A stretch of 64,000 nucleotides of DNA, from positions 1,124,062 through 1,188,061 of the forward strand of contig VZSF01017903.1 in NCBI GenBank assembly GCA_013398295.1, in the 5' to 3' direction. This DNA is from Chionis minor. Its lineage: Eukaryota > Chordata > Aves > Charadriiformes > Chionididae. Numbering within the stretch: position 1 is the stretch's first letter; each line of letters begins with the position of its first letter. A model generated the notes under the pieces. That model was not told the origin of the DNA. It made no database searches and was given only the letters and a program-made list of their open reading frames with translations. This document shows positions 59,121 through 64,000 of the stretch, piece by piece. The translations under genes were made by a program, and so were the position numbers.

Positions 59121-62100
59121 GTAAGTGAATTAGTTATTTTTAATATACATATTTTATGCTCCTGCTAATGTAATTTTTGCTGCTACTGCGAAGAACTGCT
59201 AGGACAAAGTTTCTGTATGAATTTGGTACAGCAAATGTTTGTGGTGTGGATGTGGGCTTACATGCTGCTTTGCTTTTTAAATGTATTTTTCTGGTCCTTC
59301 TTCTACAGAGTATGTGAAGATTACAAAGCCCTTTACAAACTTGAGTTAATTAAGCCTCACCCCATCCTGCATAACTAATATTAATCTGTTTTGCAAACAA
59401 GGAAGCAGAGATTTAGAGGGGTTCAGAAACTGGCCCAAGATCACACGGGGGACCGTGCCACACACCACCCAAATATGTAATTTATATGCAAACGTTAAAT
59501 AATTAGTTCATGTTTCTCATATTGGATGTATGGGCTTGTGCAGCAAGACAGATGAATTCATGCAAAACAGCCTTTTTCACATAGTCTCTTCCAGTCTGCA
59601 TTCCAAAATAGTCTTTTACTTTCTCTGTGGTTGAAACAAACGCCTTCTGTACACACGCAATTTAAGAGTTTGTGATAGAGACAGATTACTTCCTAAAAAT
59701 CACACAATCCAAACAATTCAGTTGCCCCACCAATGTATCCTGAACCTGGGAATCCTCGGTAAGTCCGGGAGTCGCAGCCTTTTTGTGGAGCCAGGGAATA
59801 TGGATCACTTGTTGTTCACTTACCTTTGTTTTGCCTTTCATGCTGCAGGAGGAAGGAGTACAGGCATTACTACAGTTTTCCGCTTCTTTAAAAACAGTAG
59901 TAGCAGTAGATCTTCACTAGTTAAGTAAGCATTAAGAAAAAAAACCCAACTTATAAAAGGTTTTAAGTTGTCTTTTTCCACTTGAATTGTAGTCAGCTTC
60001 TAGGCGGTCCTTGTATTATTTCAGCAAATTTCATTTTTCTACTTTAGTGTTGCTTACCCTGAAAATCAACTTGGAAACGTGTAAGTTGACAAAGATGATG
60101 TTTGGTGTGAAGTAGAAGGCAGGTGACTAAATGTTATAGGTTAAAAAAAAAAAGGTTCAGAGGACTGAGAATGTGATAAACACATTGATTGTAAAACTGG
60201 CCCCGATCAAGAGTAAGAAGCTAGTATGTAATGACTGGCTTAGTTTACTAATTGCAGCGTGGTGAGTAGGGGGTGCCATTTCAGTTCTTAGGTGCTTACT
60301 GAGTGTGTAAGGAAACCTGAGGTGCTCCAGAGGTTAGTGGCCAACAGCATTGCCCATTTCAATGCGGCGTTCAAGGACTTTGTGAGCAGAGGAGGCCAAA
60401 CTAACGGTATTATACCAGTCAATGACTCTTTTTATTTAGGGTAAAAATGTACGATTAAGGAAGAGGTATCCTCATTGTGCCCTTGCTTTACCGTTTCTCA
60501 AGATGCTAAGGGATGCTCAACATCCAGTTCATCAGTTCTGACCAATATTGGATTAAATACGTCTGGCCCATTTAAAAGCTGTTTATATAAATGCAATGAA
60601 ATACGGTGTTTTGTGTCATTTTTAATTTATGATTTATGCCAAAAGACTTACGCTGGCCTAGGCTTTACCAAAGTAGGAATGAAGACTGTGAGAATCTAGC
60701 AAGAAATTCCCAAATGAGATTGAAATGTGAGGTATCATATGAGGATTAGGAAGGAGAGTTGCTGTATGCTTTGATCACCTTTAAACAACGTTTTCCAGTG
60801 TAACTGCAGTGAGGGAATCTGGGAGAAGGGTGAAATGGTGAAATAAATATTTAAGAGCAAACATTCAAGGAACAGCTTCTCTAACTGGGGAAAGAAAGGC
60901 CGTGAACTGTATAGAGTCTGAGATGTATAAAATATAATGATACATTTAACTGAAAACCATATTGAGGGGGGAAGCATGAACAGAATCCTAATGGAGAAGG
61001 TTAATTATTTCGATTATTCATGCTGTGAAAGTATGTGTCATTTCCAGCTGAAATCAATAAATTTGCTTACATAGCCTACTCTTAAAAAAAAAAAAAGAGA
61101 ATTTCTCAAGAATTGCAGCTCTACCTGAGGAAGTAGTTTGATCTTTTTACACAGTTTGATTGAAAATCTGCAGAGAATTAATTATAGCTGTGTGAAGCAA
61201 AAGGATGGTTTTCCGTGAAGATTTCTTGAGACATTGTAAATACTTGTATACACTGTGCATTGTAACTTGTATTGTTTTGAGGGCTACGACTGCAGGCCAA
61301 TTTTCATCAATTACTTGAAGCATGATACCAAATAAAATTTTTGAGATGAGCATTACTGCTTAATGCATTAGCAACAACTGGCTGAGCACAAAACTATGCA
61401 CTTACTCTCAATGTTGTATATGCATTAATATGACAGTTTGAACATTACGGCACCAGTCAGATGGACAAGATCACACACAATCTAATATTGGAGCATTTCA
61501 GAAGCCAGCATAACTGGAATTTCTTTAAATGCTTTTACGTGTTGTGTAATGCGTTCCGTCGGTCCCTGGATAATCTGCAGTAATATACTGAAGTATTTCC
61601 ATGGGACAATTATGTCAGAGTTAAGATACATAAAATTACAAGAACTTTCATGTGGTTTGTCGGGTTTAAGGCTTTTTCTACTTTGTAGCTGTCTCTGCTC
61701 CCTAAGCTCTTGTAATTTAACATTAAGGAGAGCTACTAAAGCCCATTGCCTATCAGAGCAATCACAGATGTGAGGAAATCACCGTTAGGACTGACATTTA
61801 ATCCTGACTGCTTTGTGCTCCTTATCTTACACAGACCTGTAATATCCAAGTGCGTTCTTAAGCTCCTTTCTCGTCTGTAATTATTCTTTTGGCTCTAGCA
61901 TGGAACAGCAGACTAAGACCATTGCCAGTGCTCTGAGTCATGTTTTAAACAAAACCTTAACCTCTGTTTCCAGTTCGTTTGATGCCCGTGTATGTGCGTG
62001 ACTTATATGAGGGAGAATTCAGGTTGCACATCTGAGTGTGTCTCTTGAAGCAGCTGTTCCTTATGGTGAATTTTCATTCTCTGGCAGCGTGACGTAATAC

Positions 62101-64000
62101 CGTACTGGGAATCCATGTCAGAACCACATAAATTCAGTGAAGGCTGAAGTGGGAGCTCATGGCGAAAATGTGCAAGTATGGACTTGTGTTTGAGATTGGG
62201 GAACCAACGTATACATGGACTAGTAAAGTCCCTCTCATGTACACGTGTGCTCTTACTTACCTGCTTTCCTTCTTAGCCCGCTAACCTGTAAGGTTGATGT
62301 ATGTATCATACAGACAAGGAGGTTAAAGAGATTTTTTTTTTTTCCTGGGTACCACACACGTCTGGGCTTGTCAAATGTGCCAGATGTGTGACAATGGGTT
62401 TGACTTTTAAAAATAAATCGCCAAACCACTATTCCTTTCTAAATGTTAGGAAAACCTCATTTGCCACACCTATTTTTTCAGTTCATAGTTATTGTAAATT
62501 ATATAGAACATGAAAAAAAAGACATTATCAAATTGTACCATTCCTGAAATTGTACCTTATTCCCTTCCCTGAAGGTTACAAAAGCATTGCTAAGGCTTTT
62601 TGCTTGCATCTACAGGTCCAGTCCTTTAATTTTTGACTACTACTTGGCACTGAGTGAATATTTTCATGAGAGTCTTAAAATTTGATTATATTATCCTGAG
62701 TATTAACAGTTAATAGGAGGCCATTTTTTTATAGACACAGTCAGGATTGGTTTTTTCCCCTCATGTAACGCTTCATGTTCACACTTCATCTCATTTTCTA
62801 TGTTTAGGGTTAGATTTACATACAGCTTAGGACTTCCATGTGGTGTTAAAATAAACAATCTAGGCCAAAAGCTATATGAGCTGAAATGTATAAGAAAGAA
62901 GGAAATAAATGATGAAATCAGCCCATAGCCATAAATCTGTGGCTTTTAAGACTTGACCGTGTGATGTAAGACTTCTTAGAATGTTTTGAAAAACAGGATA
63001 ATTAAAGACATGGAAGTAAAGGATGTAACATAATTTGTCATCTGTATTGAATATGTTCATTAAGCAATTTATTACAACTTAGTATGCTGTGGGCTGGTAG
63101 GGTTGGCCTTCACATTAGGTTTCACAACAGAGGAGTAGTTATTGAGGACCTTGAGTCAGGGCAGTGAGAGGGTGCTTCTTTGCAGTAAGTGCCATTAAAA
63201 CGTTTGTTGGGAAGCCAGCAAAACAATAATGCAGAGAATAACAGTAGAAGCAGGAGTGGTTATTTACGAAGTCATTTATGGGGGACACGCTGGTAATTGG
63301 TAGCTCCTGTAAAAGGGCTTTTTCTTTAATAATGCCACTTCTTAGAATTTTGAAATTTTTTGCCTACTCTTAGATGTATTGATGTTAACTTTTCCCTTTA
63401 TTGTATTTGTAGATTCGCTCTTACCACATCTTTGGTACACTTTGTTTCTATTAGCTGGTTGCAACCTAGTTTCTAGCGAGTGTTGTATTCTTGTTAGAGG
63501 TATTCTTTAATAGTTCCACATTTCCCCTTTTCCACCCCTGAAAGCCTAAAGGATGACATGGGATCATCTCATTGTTTGTCTTGCTGATCCTAAAATGACC
63601 GTGAGCCACCATTCTCATGCACGAAAAATGCAAAGGGACACCTCAGAAGAAGTAATTCGGTGAAGAAAGGACATACTAAGAGTCTCATATTCCCTGGAAA
63701 TACTGAACACACTTCTGTGCTCAAAAACCACCCCAAACCTGGAGCAGCTGTGGAGAAGAGGGGTTAAAAAGCTCTAGGCAGTGAAAAGAGCTTTTTAAGA
63801 GAGGATGGTAAAAGAATCTGCCTGTAAGAAATAAAGGTGGAGTGTGATGCATGTTGTACGTTCCCTAACTCACCAGGGAAGAGAAATGAAAAAAGTATTT
63901 AATCTAAAGCGTGGTTCTGGGAGTAAAAAGTTGAATAAAGGTACCTGTTTGTATGCCATAGCTCCGTGAGCGTGGGGGGAGGATGTGAAGATGGAGCACT
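59121..64000 (+). other. SLC49A4 intron 2 (partial)
   Basis: The intron follows the donor GTAAGTG and runs off the window. It contains one reverse MIR-like SINE near 59310-59475. No match to SLC49A4 exon 3 (starting with the residues after DLEIRKK) was seen. Confidence 0.85.
59310..59475 (-). repeat. MIR-like ancient SINE, reverse orientation
   Basis: On the plus strand it reads ACAAAGCCCTTTACAAACTT, GAGTTAATTAAGCCTCACCC, then GCAAACAAGGAAGCAGAGAT, TTAGAGGGGTTCAGAAACTG and GCCCAAGATCACACGGGGGA. This is a well-preserved antisense MIR order and lies 190 bp after SLC49A4 exon 2. Confidence 0.75.

Noticed and set aside
1..64000. Prokaryotic systems, CRISPR arrays, tRNA, rRNA or endogenous retrovirus
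   Set aside because: The window is vertebrate intronic DNA. I saw no repeat-spacer array, cloverleaf, rRNA sequence, paired LTRs or retroviral open frames.

Overview
This is a vertebrate nuclear window, most likely from a bird. The genes are split by GT-AG introns, a CpG island covers the promoter, and the one clear interspersed LINE is a CR1 3' fragment with the 3' end typical of sauropsid CR1. Repeat density is low, and several old MIR-like SINE relics remain. A crocodilian or turtle cannot be excluded from sequence alone.

Two protein-coding genes sit head to head around a GC-rich promoter at about 38.7-39.85 kb. On the minus strand, HSPBAP1 (HSPB1-associated protein 1, a JmjC/cupin-fold protein) runs from its ATG at 39079 down to its stop at 1357-1359. 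I could assemble all eight coding exons: 39043-39079, 26480-26665, 20741-20925, 16445-16581, 13123-13294, 5374-5457, 2124-2234 and 1357-1914. Joined, they give 1470 nt, which is 489 codons plus a stop, with every exon phase agreeing. The JmjC iron ligands (H167, D169, H249) and the 2-oxoglutarate lysine (K183) are all present.

On the plus strand, SLC49A4 (DIRC2, a lysosomal major-facilitator transporter) starts inside a 144-base assembly gap (39240-39383). Only its first two coding exons are here, ending at 39644 and spanning 59027-59120. The remaining exons lie beyond position 64000. The order HSPBAP1(-)/SLC49A4(+) matches human 3q21, where translocation breakpoints in familial renal carcinoma affect both genes.

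Region by region: 1-1356 is HSPBAP1 3' UTR or downstream sequence with two candidate poly(A) signals. The stretch 1357-39079 is HSPBAP1, with introns from 0.2 to 12.4 kb. The bidirectional CpG-island promoter and the gap follow. From 39645 to 64000 the window is SLC49A4 intron 1 (19.4 kb, with a CR1 fragment and an A15G21 purine tract), exon 2 and part of intron 2. The introns hold MIR-like SINE relics, small tandem repeats, a perfect 22-bp inverted repeat at 11940-11990 and homopolymer runs.

I found no prokaryote-style operon, CRISPR array, tRNA, rRNA or intact mobile element, and no convincing novel gene system. The most unusual items are the perfect hairpin, the A15G21 tract, a basic cluster in the HSPBAP1 C-terminal region, and an in-frame HSPBAP1 exon that carries a catalytic histidine behind a weak splice donor.
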